Positions 46,183-53,674 are shown, counted from the stretch's first letter. The stretch: DNA of 64,000 bases from Paraburkholderia phenoliruptrix (GCF_902859825.1 NZ_CADIKB010000002.1:62001-126000), one strand, 5' to 3'. Notes: a model not told the origin generated them from the sequence alone. A program made the numbers and translations.

Positions 46183-48378
46183 TCACGGCGCGTGAGGCTT
46201 TGTGGTAATCGGCGCAAAATCGGCCAGGATTCGGTCGCGGCCGTATTTCGCGGCAATTTGCGCGAGCCGCGTGTCGAGTGCACGCAGATAATCGGCGCGC
46301 GGTTCCGCTTCGGGACGCGGCTTGTCGAATAGCGGCGCGGGCGTGATCAGCAGCACGACCATCTCCGAGCCGAACGGTTTGGCAATCACCCAGTCGCCCG
46401 CGCTGCCGACCGTCGCCGCGTAGTGCGGCGGTGCCTGGTTGTCCTTCGCACGCGGGCTCGGCACCATATGAACGACATTGCCGTCGAGCTGGTAATAGTC
46501 GAGGTTCACATACGAGTCGTAGCCGGGCGTGCTGACATCGACAACCAGTGCATCCCCCTCGCTCAGTTGACCGCTCGGCGGACGCACCTGCAAGCCCGCA
46601 ACGTGTCCCGCTTGCCAGTTCTGCGTCCAGTACGGCGCGAGCGCCTTCACGGTGTCGCATTTGTCGTCGGCAAGCGGGGCGACGTCGAGCTTCAGCGCAT
46701 CCACGCCAGGCAGCGCCATCAAACCATCCTTCAGCCGCGCAACGCTATAGCGTTGCGACAGGTAGCCGCGAACGCTCAACGTGTGATCCTGCGTCGCGGC
46801 CGATAGCGCCGAGCATGGCACCTGCGCGAGCACCGGCGTGACCGCGGAGAGTGTCAGCGCGGGCTTCGGCACAGGAGGCGGCGGCGCGACGAACGCCGCG
46901 GAAGCATTGGCCGCCGAAGCGCTTGCCGAAGGCAGATTCGCGCTCGCGGCGTCCGCTGCCCCGCTCGCGGGGCCCTCTGTCCCGCTCGTCGCCGCAGCCA
47001 CTGTTCCGCTCGTCTGCGCCGGCAATGAAGCGGCTTCGCCGCTCGCGCCTTGCGACGCGCCGGCGGCCACCTGTGCTTCGCTGTGACGGCTCGGCCCCGA
47101 GCGCCACGCAAACACCGCGACAGCCGCCGCGCAAATCACTGCAGCGCCGGCGAGCCCTGCCTTCGCCAACGTCCCCGACTTCTCCGCGCGAGCCTCGTTG
47201 TCGAACTCGGCGATGAAGCGTGTCACGCTCGGCATGCGCGTGGCCCGGTCGAAGGAAAGCGCGGCGCGCAACGCGCGCCACTGCCTTGCATCGAGATTGG
47301 GCGGACGCTGCGGCTTGAATTCGGCGTTGCGCGCCTGCGTAGCCGACAGGCGATCAAACGGGTGATGTCCGGTGAGCAATTCATACGTGATGCAGCCAAG
47401 CGCATAGATATCGTCGCGCGGGTCGGGCTCGCGATGCTCGATCATCTCCGGGCTCGCGTAGGCGGGCGTCAGCGCGCCAAGGCTGCCGGGATCGAACACG
47501 GTGGCATCGCTCTCTTCTTCCGGCCGCTGAAACACGCGGGCGATGCCGAAGTCGATCACCTTGACCTCGGCATTCGTCGTGAGAAAGACATTGGCGGGTT
47601 TGAAGTCGCAATGCACGAAGCCGCGTTCGTGCGCGTACGCAAGCGCGCTGCACATGCCGCGCACGATGGGCAGCGCCGCACGAACCGGCATGCCCTGATA
47701 GCCCGGCGTGCGCAACAATTGGCTGAGCGGCTTGCCGGACAGGTATTCCATCGTCAGATAGACGATAGGACCATCGCGATCGAAGTCATACACCGTGATG
47801 ATGTTGCGATGCGCGAGCACCTGCGCCTTGCGCGCCTCGCGCTGCAACGCCACGAGCGAATTCGGATTGCCGCGGAACTGGACGTTCAGGACCTTGATCG
47901 CAAGATAGGGTTTTCTGTCCGATGCCTCGAGCTTGCGCAAATCCAGCGCCTTGTACACCGTCCCCATTCCGCCGACACCGAGGCACTCTTCGAGAACGAA
48001 GCGGTTATTCAGCGTATCGCCGATGCCCTTGATCTGATCGTGTCCCGCCGCGTGGATTCCGTTAGCTGTACTTGCCGATGCGCCTGTACGTCCCGCGCCA
48101 GCCGGAACCACCGAGGGAATCTCCACTGTGGTCTGGATACCGGTCTCCTCGCCGCCGGCTGCGACATTCGATACGCGCAGCAGCTCGATACGACGCCTCA
48201 CTTCGATATACAGGTCCTCAGGCAGCGGCGCCTTGCGATGCGCGGTGCCGAGCATCTCCAGCAGCTGCGTGGGGCCGAGGCCTTCGGTCACCAGCGTGCT
48301 GTCGAGTTGAGCGACGAACTCCTCGCGGGACAGCTCGCCGTTCTGGAAGTCGTGAATTACACGCGCAAGGCTTGCCAT
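46183..48378 (-). CDS. membrane Ser/Thr protein kinase (PknB/PpkA-like)
   Basis: 731 residues. The N-terminal 115 residues are an unrecognised helical part. The kinase domain covers about 125-390: G-loop GVGGMG (134-139), Lys162 in LAIKVL, catalytic loop HCDFKPAN (Asp258), DFG at 276-278, and the segment TPAYASPEM. One membrane segment is near residue 405-425. The C-terminal ~300 residues are exported and Ala/Ser-rich, then a globular sensor-like domain with two OmpA- or BON-like stretches. It would phosphorylate Thr residues that the FHA domains in this locus bind. It is convergent with the caspase-like gene. Confidence 0.93.
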   Translation of the reverse strand: MASLARVIHDFQNGELSREEFVAQLDSTLVTEGLGPTQLLEMLGTAHRKAPLPEDLYIEVRRRIELLRVSNVAAGGEETGIQTTVEIPSVVPAGAGRTGASASTANGIHAAGHDQIKGIGDTLNNRFVLEECLGVGGMGTVYKALDLRKLEASDRKPYLAIKVLNVQFRGNPNSLVALQREARKAQVLAHRNIITVYDFDRDGPIVYLTMEYLSGKPLSQLLRTPGYQGMPVRAALPIVRGMCSALAYAHERGFVHCDFKPANVFLTTNAEVKVIDFGIARVFQRPEEESDATVFDPGSLGALTPAYASPEMIEHREPDPRDDIYALGCITYELLTGHHPFDRLSATQARNAEFKPQRPPNLDARQWRALRAALSFDRATRMPSVTRFIAEFDNEARAEKSGTLAKAGLAGAAVICAAAVAVFAWRSGPSRHSEAQVAAGASQGASGEAASLPAQTSGTVAAATSGTEGPASGAADAASANLPSASASAANASAAFVAPPPPVPKPALTLSAVTPVLAQVPCSALSAATQDHTLSVRGYLSQRYSVARLKDGLMALPGVDALKLDVAPLADDKCDTVKALAPYWTQNWQAGHVAGLQVRPPSGQLSEGDALVVDVSTPGYDSYVNLDYYQLDGNVVHMVPSPRAKDNQAPPHYAATVGSAGDWVIAKPFGSEMVVLLITPAPLFDKPRPEAEPRADYLRALDTRLAQIAAKYGRDRILADFAPITTKPHAP

Positions 48379-48663
48379 GTTGTGCGAAATGCCGCCGCTG
48401 CCGTCCGCCCCGATCGCATGCGAACAGGGGCGCTCCGGCCGATAGGAAAGCTGTCGTAACCAGTTACATGTGCCGCTTCGATACTAGCTCCCGCCCTGTG
48501 CTTTCGCAAACCAGGATTGCCCCGCGCGCGGCGCGCGTCTCGCGTATCGCGCTTGTCGCGCGCGATCCAACAGAATGCGGTGCGTTGTCGGGCGCACGCC
48601 ACCACTCGCAACCCGCGGCACGCCTTCAGCGAACTGATAAACAACCGGTGCGCTGCGCCGAAA

Positions 48664-48680
48664 GCCTTGCGGGTCAAGGC
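48664..48680. promoter_or_regulatory. candidate activator site upstream of peptide 3 promoter
   Basis: GCCTTG-N5-CAAGGC, centred about 42 bases from the -24 box and like the 7-1-7 palindrome upstream of peptide 2. Confidence 0.4.
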
Positions 48681-48713
48681 ATCACGAACTTTATTAGGAA
48701 CCTTGAATAAATC

Positions 48714-48729
48714 TGGCACAGGCCGTGCA
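48714..48729 (+). promoter_or_regulatory. sigma-54 (-24/-12) promoter
   Basis: TGGCACAGGCCGTGCA has the full -24 box TGGCAC and a GTGCA -12 box with GG and GC 10 bases apart. It lies 75 bases upstream of the peptide 3 start. Confidence 0.9.
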
Positions 48730-48739
48730 TTAGTGACGC

Positions 48740-48760
48740 TCGAGCAGACAAGTTGCTCGA
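48740..48760 (+). repeat. 5' UTR hairpin of peptide 3
   Basis: TCGAGCA and TGCTCGA pair around GACAAGT. It is identical to the element before peptide 2 and begins at the predicted transcription start. Confidence 0.6.
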
Positions 48761-48803
48761 ACCCAACCGCAGAACCGCAACCTTCCCTTTCAGGAGACTC
48801 ACC

Positions 48804-49076
48804 ATGAACACGCTGATGATCAAAGACCTGTCCATCACCGAACAACTCGACAGCAAGGCGATGAGCGCCGTGCGCGGCGGCTTCGGCCCCTCCACGTCGT
48901 ACTTCAACTTCAGCCCGGTCTACGCGCCCGACTACAGCAAGAAGGTCAACGCGACGCAACTGATCAGCAACGAACTCAACATCCAGAACGCCAACGGCAA
49001 CAACGTCGCGTTCGCTGCCGGTCTCAGCTCGACGATCAACCCGTCCGTCACGTCGAGCAACAACATCCACGTGTAA
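48804..49076 (+). CDS. Gly-Gly leader peptide 3
   Basis: 90-residue precursor. The 26-residue leader is identical to that of peptide 2. The 64-residue core (FGPSTSYFNFSPVYAPDYSK onward) differs from peptide 2 at about a third of positions and keeps the NIQNANGNN motif and the SSNNI ending. It contains no Cys. The ribosome site is AGGAGA. It is the first of three peptide genes in a row on the plus strand and is followed by an intercistronic hairpin. Confidence 0.88.
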   Translation: MNTLMIKDLSITEQLDSKAMSAVRGGFGPSTSYFNFSPVYAPDYSKKVNATQLISNELNIQNANGNNVAFAAGLSSTINPSVTSSNNIHV

Positions 49077-49083
49077 CACGCGA

Positions 49084-49122
49084 CGAGGCGAAGCGGCCGC
49101 CTGTTCGGGCCGTTTCGCCTCG
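49084..49122 (+). terminator. intercistronic hairpin between peptides 3 and 4
   Basis: A 15-base stem (49084-49098 with 49108-49122, one G-T pair) with a nine-base loop. There is no T-run. It may give partial termination or protect the peptide 3 message. Confidence 0.6.
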
Positions 49123-49164
49123 CGCTGCGCACCGCCTTCTTCCTCGCACCTTTGGAGAAACACC

Positions 49165-49449
49165 ATGTCATCCCTCATGATTCGCGATCTTTCCCGCACC
49201 CGCGAACTCGACCGCCGCGCCATGTCCGCAGTGTCCGGCGGCACCGGCAGCAGCGTGCCGGGCGTGCCCACGGTCGGCGGCCTGAGCGGCATCGCCAACG
49301 TCAACGTCTCGGTGAACCAGAACCTGAACCAGCTGCAGTACGTGAATGTTGCGGCGCTCAACAACGTCGGCGTGATCGGCGCTGGCTTCGTTCCGCTGCA
49401 CCTGAATGTCAGCCCATCGCTGTGGGCAGCCAACACCGCTGTTGTGTGA
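49165..49449 (+). CDS. Gly-Gly leader peptide 4
   Basis: 94-residue precursor with leader MSSLMIRDLSRTRELDRRAM then SAVSGG, again 26 residues. The 68-residue core is Val/Asn-rich (VNVSVNQNLNQLQYVNVAAL) with regular alternation of polar and hydrophobic residues, suited to beta structure; no Cys. A ribosome site (TTTGGAGAAA) lies before the ATG. No sigma-54 promoter is seen directly upstream, so it is probably read from the peptide 3 promoter through the hairpin. Confidence 0.85.
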   Translation: MSSLMIRDLSRTRELDRRAMSAVSGGTGSSVPGVPTVGGLSGIANVNVSVNQNLNQLQYVNVAALNNVGVIGAGFVPLHLNVSPSLWAANTAVV

Positions 49450-49632
49450 CGGCGTGCAGTAGCGAAGGACCGGGGGCTTCCCTACTGCCGTCTTGCCACA
49501 TCCGGCAGGCAGGTTAAAAACAGATTTCCTATACTCATAGTGCGACGAGACCTCAGCACATTGCACGGCACCTACGAGCGCCAACCGGACCATCGCGACG
49601 GTCGATCGCTCGGCTTTCCCGGCGAACACATC

Positions 49633-49851
49633 ATGGCCAAGCTTCTCATCAAAGACCTCGCAGACAGCGTCGAACTCGACCGTGCGGCCATGGCCGCCAT
49701 CGTCGGCGGCGCACGCATTGGCGCGCGACTGACAAGCGCCGCGCCGCTCGTGCCCACCTCCGCGCGCGTCGTCGAATACCCGCCCGGCTTTCCCGCCGCG
49801 CATCAGACCATCGTGAAGGTGGCCGCGACGCGCAACACGCGGCGCGGTTAA
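49633..49851 (+). CDS. Gly-Gly leader peptide 5
   Basis: 72-residue precursor. The leader MAKLLIKDLADSVELDRAAM then AAIVGG has the same 26-residue length and pattern. The 46-residue core (ARIGARLTSAAPLVPTSARV onward) is basic and ends NTRRG, so it differs from the Asn-rich cores of the others. The ribosome site is poor and there is no sigma-54 box in the 180 bases upstream; a TATACT at 49529-49534 may be part of another promoter. Confidence 0.78.
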   Translation: MAKLLIKDLADSVELDRAAMAAIVGGARIGARLTSAAPLVPTSARVVEYPPGFPAAHQTIVKVAATRNTRRG

Positions 49852-50128
49852 ATCTACGCCTGGATTCGCGCCTGGATTCGCGCTTTGATTCGCCCTTACG
49901 TTCCCGCTTAATTCAACTCGGCGGCGGCACGTGTCATGAGCACGTGCCGCCTCTGTCTTTTCCGTGCGACGTTGAGCGACGCCCTCGTGCCGTGAGCTCC
50001 TGAGCGCCCCCGCGAGCCAACACTTCGCGCGCTTTCTGTGGGTTCCGCCCGCACACCTGGCCGCTAATTTTTCTCCATCGCAATCGGTTCTGGGCGGAGG
50101 CGCGGCGCGCTTGCCTGCCTGGCCTCGC

Positions 50129-50138
50129 GTCCGCGGAC
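50129..50138. repeat. palindrome upstream of peptide 6 promoter
   Basis: GTCCGCGGAC is a perfect 10-base palindrome about 38 bases upstream of the -24 box; it is a candidate activator site. Confidence 0.3.
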
Positions 50139-50171
50139 ACTGGGCCGACCGGCGCTCAATCTCGCGCAAAT

Positions 50172-50187
50172 TGGCATACGCCTTGCA
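50172..50187 (+). promoter_or_regulatory. sigma-54 (-24/-12) promoter
   Basis: TGGCATACGCCTTGCA has GG and GC 10 bases apart and nearly matches the promoter of peptide 1. It lies 56 bases upstream of the peptide 6 start. Confidence 0.88.
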
Positions 50188-50242
50188 GAAATCGCAACGA
50201 GCACTCCGTCGTGCTCGTTCAACCACTTCAAGGAGTATTGCC

Positions 50243-50449
50243 ATGAAATCCACCGTCATCATCAAGGACCTACCCCGCGGCGTCGACGCGGCCGACGAAG
50301 AAGTCACGCTCTCGGCCGAGCAGCGCAAGCTCGTCCGCGGCGGCCGTTCTGTCGTCGTTACAGTCGACGGCGGCGGCGCCGGCCACGTCGACGACTTCGG
50401 CATCAACACCGCCATCTTCGAAGGCCGCATCAAAGGCACCTATCTGTAG
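50243..50449 (+). CDS. divergent Gly-Gly leader peptide 6
   Basis: 68-residue protein. The start MKSTVIIKDL is like the other leaders, but the insertion PRGVDAADEEVTL lengthens the leader to 34 residues, ending QRKLVRGG. The core of 34 residues (RSVVVTVDGGGAGHVDDFGI onward) is short and has no Cys. AAGGAG and a sigma-54 promoter precede it. It may be an exported regulator, a signal or a degenerate family member. Confidence 0.75.
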   Translation: MKSTVIIKDLPRGVDAADEEVTLSAEQRKLVRGGRSVVVTVDGGGAGHVDDFGINTAIFEGRIKGTYL

Positions 50450-50546
50450 GACGCTCGAGATGCCCGCAATTGGAAACCGCCGCGCGCCGCGCTGCTGCGC
50501 GAGACGCGGCGGTCCCCCAGCGCGCCGGCCACCTCGCCCTTGCTTT

Positions 50547-50591
50547 CTGTATCAATCGATATATAATGCAGTTCTATATCGACTGATACAG
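50547..50591. promoter_or_regulatory. TetR operator, 17-bp inverted repeat
   Basis: Arms 50547-50563 and 50575-50591 pair at 16 of 17 positions around an 11-base spacer. It is AT-rich and ends 34 bases upstream of the TetR ATG, so it suits autorepression. Confidence 0.82.
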
Positions 50592-50625
50592 AACCCACCG
50601 GGTCCGGTGGTAAAGGACATTCATC

Positions 50626-51240
50626 ATGGCGCGCCCCCGCGGATTCGATGAGAACGAGGTGCTGGAAGCAGCAAGCGCAACCTTCTGGCAGAAGGGCTAT
50701 GAAGCCACCTCCACGCGCGACCTGGTCAAGTGCACCGGCCTCACCCAGCCGAGCCTGTACAACGCCTTCGGAGACAAACGTGGGCTGTATCTGCGCGCGC
50801 TGGAGCACTACCTGGACCACTCGTTGCGCGAGCGCATCAGGCGCTTCGAGACCAGCATGCCGCCCGCCGAAGCCATTACCGGCTTTTTCGACGAAACCAT
50901 CGAAAGGTCGGTCGCCGATCCGCACAAGCGCGGCTGCATGCTCGTGAATTCTGCGCTCGAAATTTCATCGGAGGACGAAGCATTCCGCCAGCTTGTCGCG
51001 ACTGAGATCGCCGAGATTCGCGCGTTCTTTTATCGCTGCCTCGTTGCGGCTCAAAAGAGCGGCGCAATAGCCAAAACCGTTTCCGCCGATCACGCCGCCG
51101 CGCATCTGCTCGCCACCGTGCTGGGCATGCGCGTGCTGGCGCGCATCGATCCGCAGCGTGCCGTGCTCACGAGCGCTGTAGCCAGCGCGCTCGCGTTGCT
51201 CGGGCTGCCGGCGCTGCCGGCAAGGCACGGCGACGTCTAA
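50626..51240 (+). CDS. TetR/AcrR-family transcriptional regulator
   Basis: 204-residue regulator. The N-terminal helix-turn-helix is seen in GFDENEVLEAASATFWQKGY and TSTRDLVKCTGLTQPSLYNA, followed by FGDKRGLYLRAL. The ligand domain has the CMLVNSALE segment typical of this subgroup. A long inverted repeat lies just upstream. The MFS carrier gene follows after 86 bases and is its likely target. Confidence 0.93.
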   Translation: MARPRGFDENEVLEAASATFWQKGYEATSTRDLVKCTGLTQPSLYNAFGDKRGLYLRALEHYLDHSLRERIRRFETSMPPAEAITGFFDETIERSVADPHKRGCMLVNSALEISSEDEAFRQLVATEIAEIRAFFYRCLVAAQKSGAIAKTVSADHAAAHLLATVLGMRVLARIDPQRAVLTSAVASALALLGLPALPARHGDV

Positions 51241-51326
51241 AGCCACGCGCCTCACGCGGCGCCCCTTTCGCACTTTCACCGACATCCGGCGCGACGTCAT
51301 GCACGTTCCCCGGTAAAGGAGTCGTC

Positions 51327-52556
51327 ATGTCTACAGCGCCCTCATTGACCTCTTCGGGCTCGACATCGCTCGATGCCCGCGCGCTCTTTGCCACGTTCGC
51401 CGGACTGAGCGGCAGTCTCGTCGCAATCGGGCTCGCACGCTTTGCGTACACGCCGCTGATTCCCTCGCTGATTCAGGCGCACTGGTTCACGTCGTCGCAA
51501 GCCGTCACGCTCGGCGCCGCGAACTTCGCCGGCTATCTGATCGGCGCGCTGATCGGCCGGCCGCTTGCGTCCGCGTTATCCAACCGCACCGCGTTGCGCA
51601 TGTTGATGGCCGTGGTGACCGCCGCGTTCTTCGCGTGCGCGTATCCGCTCTCGATAAGCTGGTTTTTCTTGTGGCGTTTGCTGTCGGGCATCTCCGGCGG
51701 CGCCATCATGGTGCTGGTGGCTACATCGATTCTTCCGCACATTCCGGTGCCGCGCCGCGGCTTTGTCAGCGGCATGATCTTTCTGGGACTCGGCCTCGGC
51801 ATTGCCGCGTCCGGCACGCTGATTCCCGAACTGCTGCATTTCGGTCTGCGCACGGCCTGGCTCGGTCTTGGCGCTGTCGCGCTCGTACTGACAGCGGTGA
51901 GCTGGTTCGGCTGGCCGTCGAGCAATCCGCCCGCGCCCATTGCCTCGGCGACTCGTCATCTTGCTCCGCAAAGCAATACGCTCGCGCTGCGCGTGCTGTA
52001 TGCGCAGTACGCGGCCAACGCGCTCGGTCTTGTGCCGGCCATGATCCTGCTCGTCGATTACGTGGCCCGTGGTCTCGGCAAAGGCGCGGCAATCGGCGCG
52101 AACTACTGGGTGCTGTATGGGCTTGCGGCGATAGCAGGGCCTGTGATCGCGGGCAACATCGCGGATCGTATCGGTTACGGCAAGGCTTATCGCGTGGCAC
52201 TGCTGCTGCAGGCAGCGGCTGTCGCCATGCTCGCGGCGTCAGGCAACCCGTGGGTGCTGGCCGTGTCGACGGTGATTCTCGGCATCTTCACGCCGGGCGT
52301 GGTGCCGCTCGCGCTTGGCCGCATTCATGAACTCGTGCCGCACGATCACACCGAACAGCGCGCCTCGTGGAGCCGCGCGACAACAGCGTTCGCACTCTTC
52401 CAGGCGCTTGCCGGCTACGGCTATTCATACCTGTTCTCGCATTCGCATAACGATTACGCGCTCATCTTTGCCTGCGGCGCAGTCGCGCTGGCGCTGGCAT
52501 TCGTTGCGGATCTCATTGCTTCGCGGGCCGCAACCACGCGCACGCCGGCGGTGTGA
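51327..52556 (+). CDS. YbfB/YjiJ-family MFS transporter
   Basis: 409 residues with twelve predicted membrane segments. The subfamily opening is visible in LSGSLVAIGLARFAYTPLIP and LGAANFAGYLIGALIG. The substrate is unknown. AAAGGAG precedes the ATG. It lies downstream of the TetR gene, so it probably exports a compound sensed by that regulator. A paralogue is at 54529-55764. Confidence 0.92.
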   Translation: MSTAPSLTSSGSTSLDARALFATFAGLSGSLVAIGLARFAYTPLIPSLIQAHWFTSSQAVTLGAANFAGYLIGALIGRPLASALSNRTALRMLMAVVTAAFFACAYPLSISWFFLWRLLSGISGGAIMVLVATSILPHIPVPRRGFVSGMIFLGLGLGIAASGTLIPELLHFGLRTAWLGLGAVALVLTAVSWFGWPSSNPPAPIASATRHLAPQSNTLALRVLYAQYAANALGLVPAMILLVDYVARGLGKGAAIGANYWVLYGLAAIAGPVIAGNIADRIGYGKAYRVALLLQAAAVAMLAASGNPWVLAVSTVILGIFTPGVVPLALGRIHELVPHDHTEQRASWSRATTAFALFQALAGYGYSYLFSHSHNDYALIFACGAVALALAFVADLIASRAATTRTPAV

Positions 52557-52691
52557 GCGCCGACTCGCCCCGCCTTGGGCACGATGCTTGCTCCGGCTAG
52601 GTGACGACGCTGTCCGATGCACGCGCGGGGCACATCGCACCATGTGCACCGTTGCTTGCGAGGCGGCTCCATCACCAAGCGGAGGTCATAT

Positions 52692-52847
52692 ATGTTGGGA
52701 ACTATTCTTCTGGTTGTGCTGATTCTTCTCCTCATTGGCGCGTTGCCGACCTGGCCGCATAGCCGCTCGTGGGGCTATGCGCCTACGGGTGGTCTTGGCC
52801 TCGTGCTGATCATCGTGATCGTGCTGCTTGTCGCGGGCGTCATCTAG
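52692..52847 (+). CDS. DUF3309 small membrane protein
   Basis: 51 residues: MLGTILLVVLILLLIGALPT, then WPHSRSWGYAPTGGLG, and a second hydrophobic segment ending VAGVI. This is the DUF3309 pattern, two membrane segments joined by a Trp/Gly loop. A strong GGAGGT sits seven bases upstream. The function is unknown; stress-linked expression is common in relatives. Confidence 0.85.
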   Translation: MLGTILLVVLILLLIGALPTWPHSRSWGYAPTGGLGLVLIIVIVLLVAGVI

Positions 52848-52982
52848 CGAGTCGCGCGACGCAATAAATCAGTCGATCAACACGAGCCTGGCCGCCGGAT
52901 CGCGATGCAGGGAACTGCTCGCCTTCCGGCGGCCTCGTCACATCTGAAGGTACAGAGGCGCGCATAAGCGCCGAGGAATTGC

Positions 52983-53492
52983 GATGGAAAAATTGCCGAT
53001 ATGTCGATGGACGATTGGCAGACCGTGCTTGGCACCAATCTCACGGGACAGTTCCTCACGGCACAAGCCGCAGTGAAAGAATTCCGCCGGCGCGGGGCAA
53101 CGTCCGTGTCGAAAGCGCTCGGCAAAATTATCTGTATGAGCTCGGTGCACGAAGTCATTCCGTGGGCCGGGCATGTCAACTACACCGCGTCGAAGGGCGG
53201 CATTCAGATGTTCATGAAGTCGCTCGCGCAGGAAGTAGCGCCGGAGCGGATTCGCGTCAACTCGATTGCGCCTGGCGCGATTCGCACCAAGATCAATCAC
53301 GACGCGTGGGACACGAGCGCCGCACGCGAAAAGTTACTGCAATTGATCCCTTACGGGCGGGTCGGCGAAGTAGAAGATATCGGCAAGGCCGCCGTGTGGC
53401 TCGCATCCGACGAAAGCGATTATGTTGTGGGCACAACCTTATTCGTGGACGGCGGAATGACGCTCTATCCGGGATTCGTCGGCAACGGCTAA
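52983..53492 (+). pseudogene. 5'-truncated short-chain dehydrogenase
   Basis: Only the C-terminal two thirds of an SDR remain: DDWQTVLGTNLTGQFLTAQA, ICMSSVHEVIPWAG, the active-site YTASK, NSIAPGAIRT and FVDGGMTLYPGF. The N-terminal Rossmann half with TGxxxGIG is missing, so no cofactor can bind. The homology begins near 52990 after a junction with unrelated sequence. The first in-frame ATG is at 53001 and has no ribosome site. Relatives are glucose 1-dehydrogenase-like. Confidence 0.85.
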
Positions 53493-53599
53493 ACAGTGCG
53501 ACATTTGGAACGCGGCGGCGGCACGCGCGGTGAATACCTCAGGCACGCGCCATGCTGAATCTCCGTCGTATTCCAACTCGATACGAAAGGAGAGACATC

Positions 53600-53674
53600 A
53601 TGCCTTACCTACTTGGCTGGCTTCTGGGTGTTCCGGTGATCGTGCTGGTGATTCTGTACCTGATCTTCCATTGA
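53600..53674 (+). CDS. 24-residue single-span membrane peptide
   Basis: A very short gene: MPYLLGWLLGVPVIVLVILY followed by LIFH and a stop. AAAGGAGAG is at the ideal distance from the ATG. The product would be a single membrane helix. A GC-rich inverted repeat follows at 53696-53718. The strong ribosome site makes it more likely to be real than chance. Confidence 0.6.
   Translation: MPYLLGWLLGVPVIVLVILYLIFH

Larger units (their letters stand above)
48379..48803. other. divergent region with peptide 3 control signals
   Basis: 425 bases. The part next to the kinase shows no promoter I can name. The part next to peptide 3 has the candidate activator site, the sigma-54 promoter and the 5' UTR hairpin, and is a near copy of the region upstream of peptide 2. 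Confidence 0.55.
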
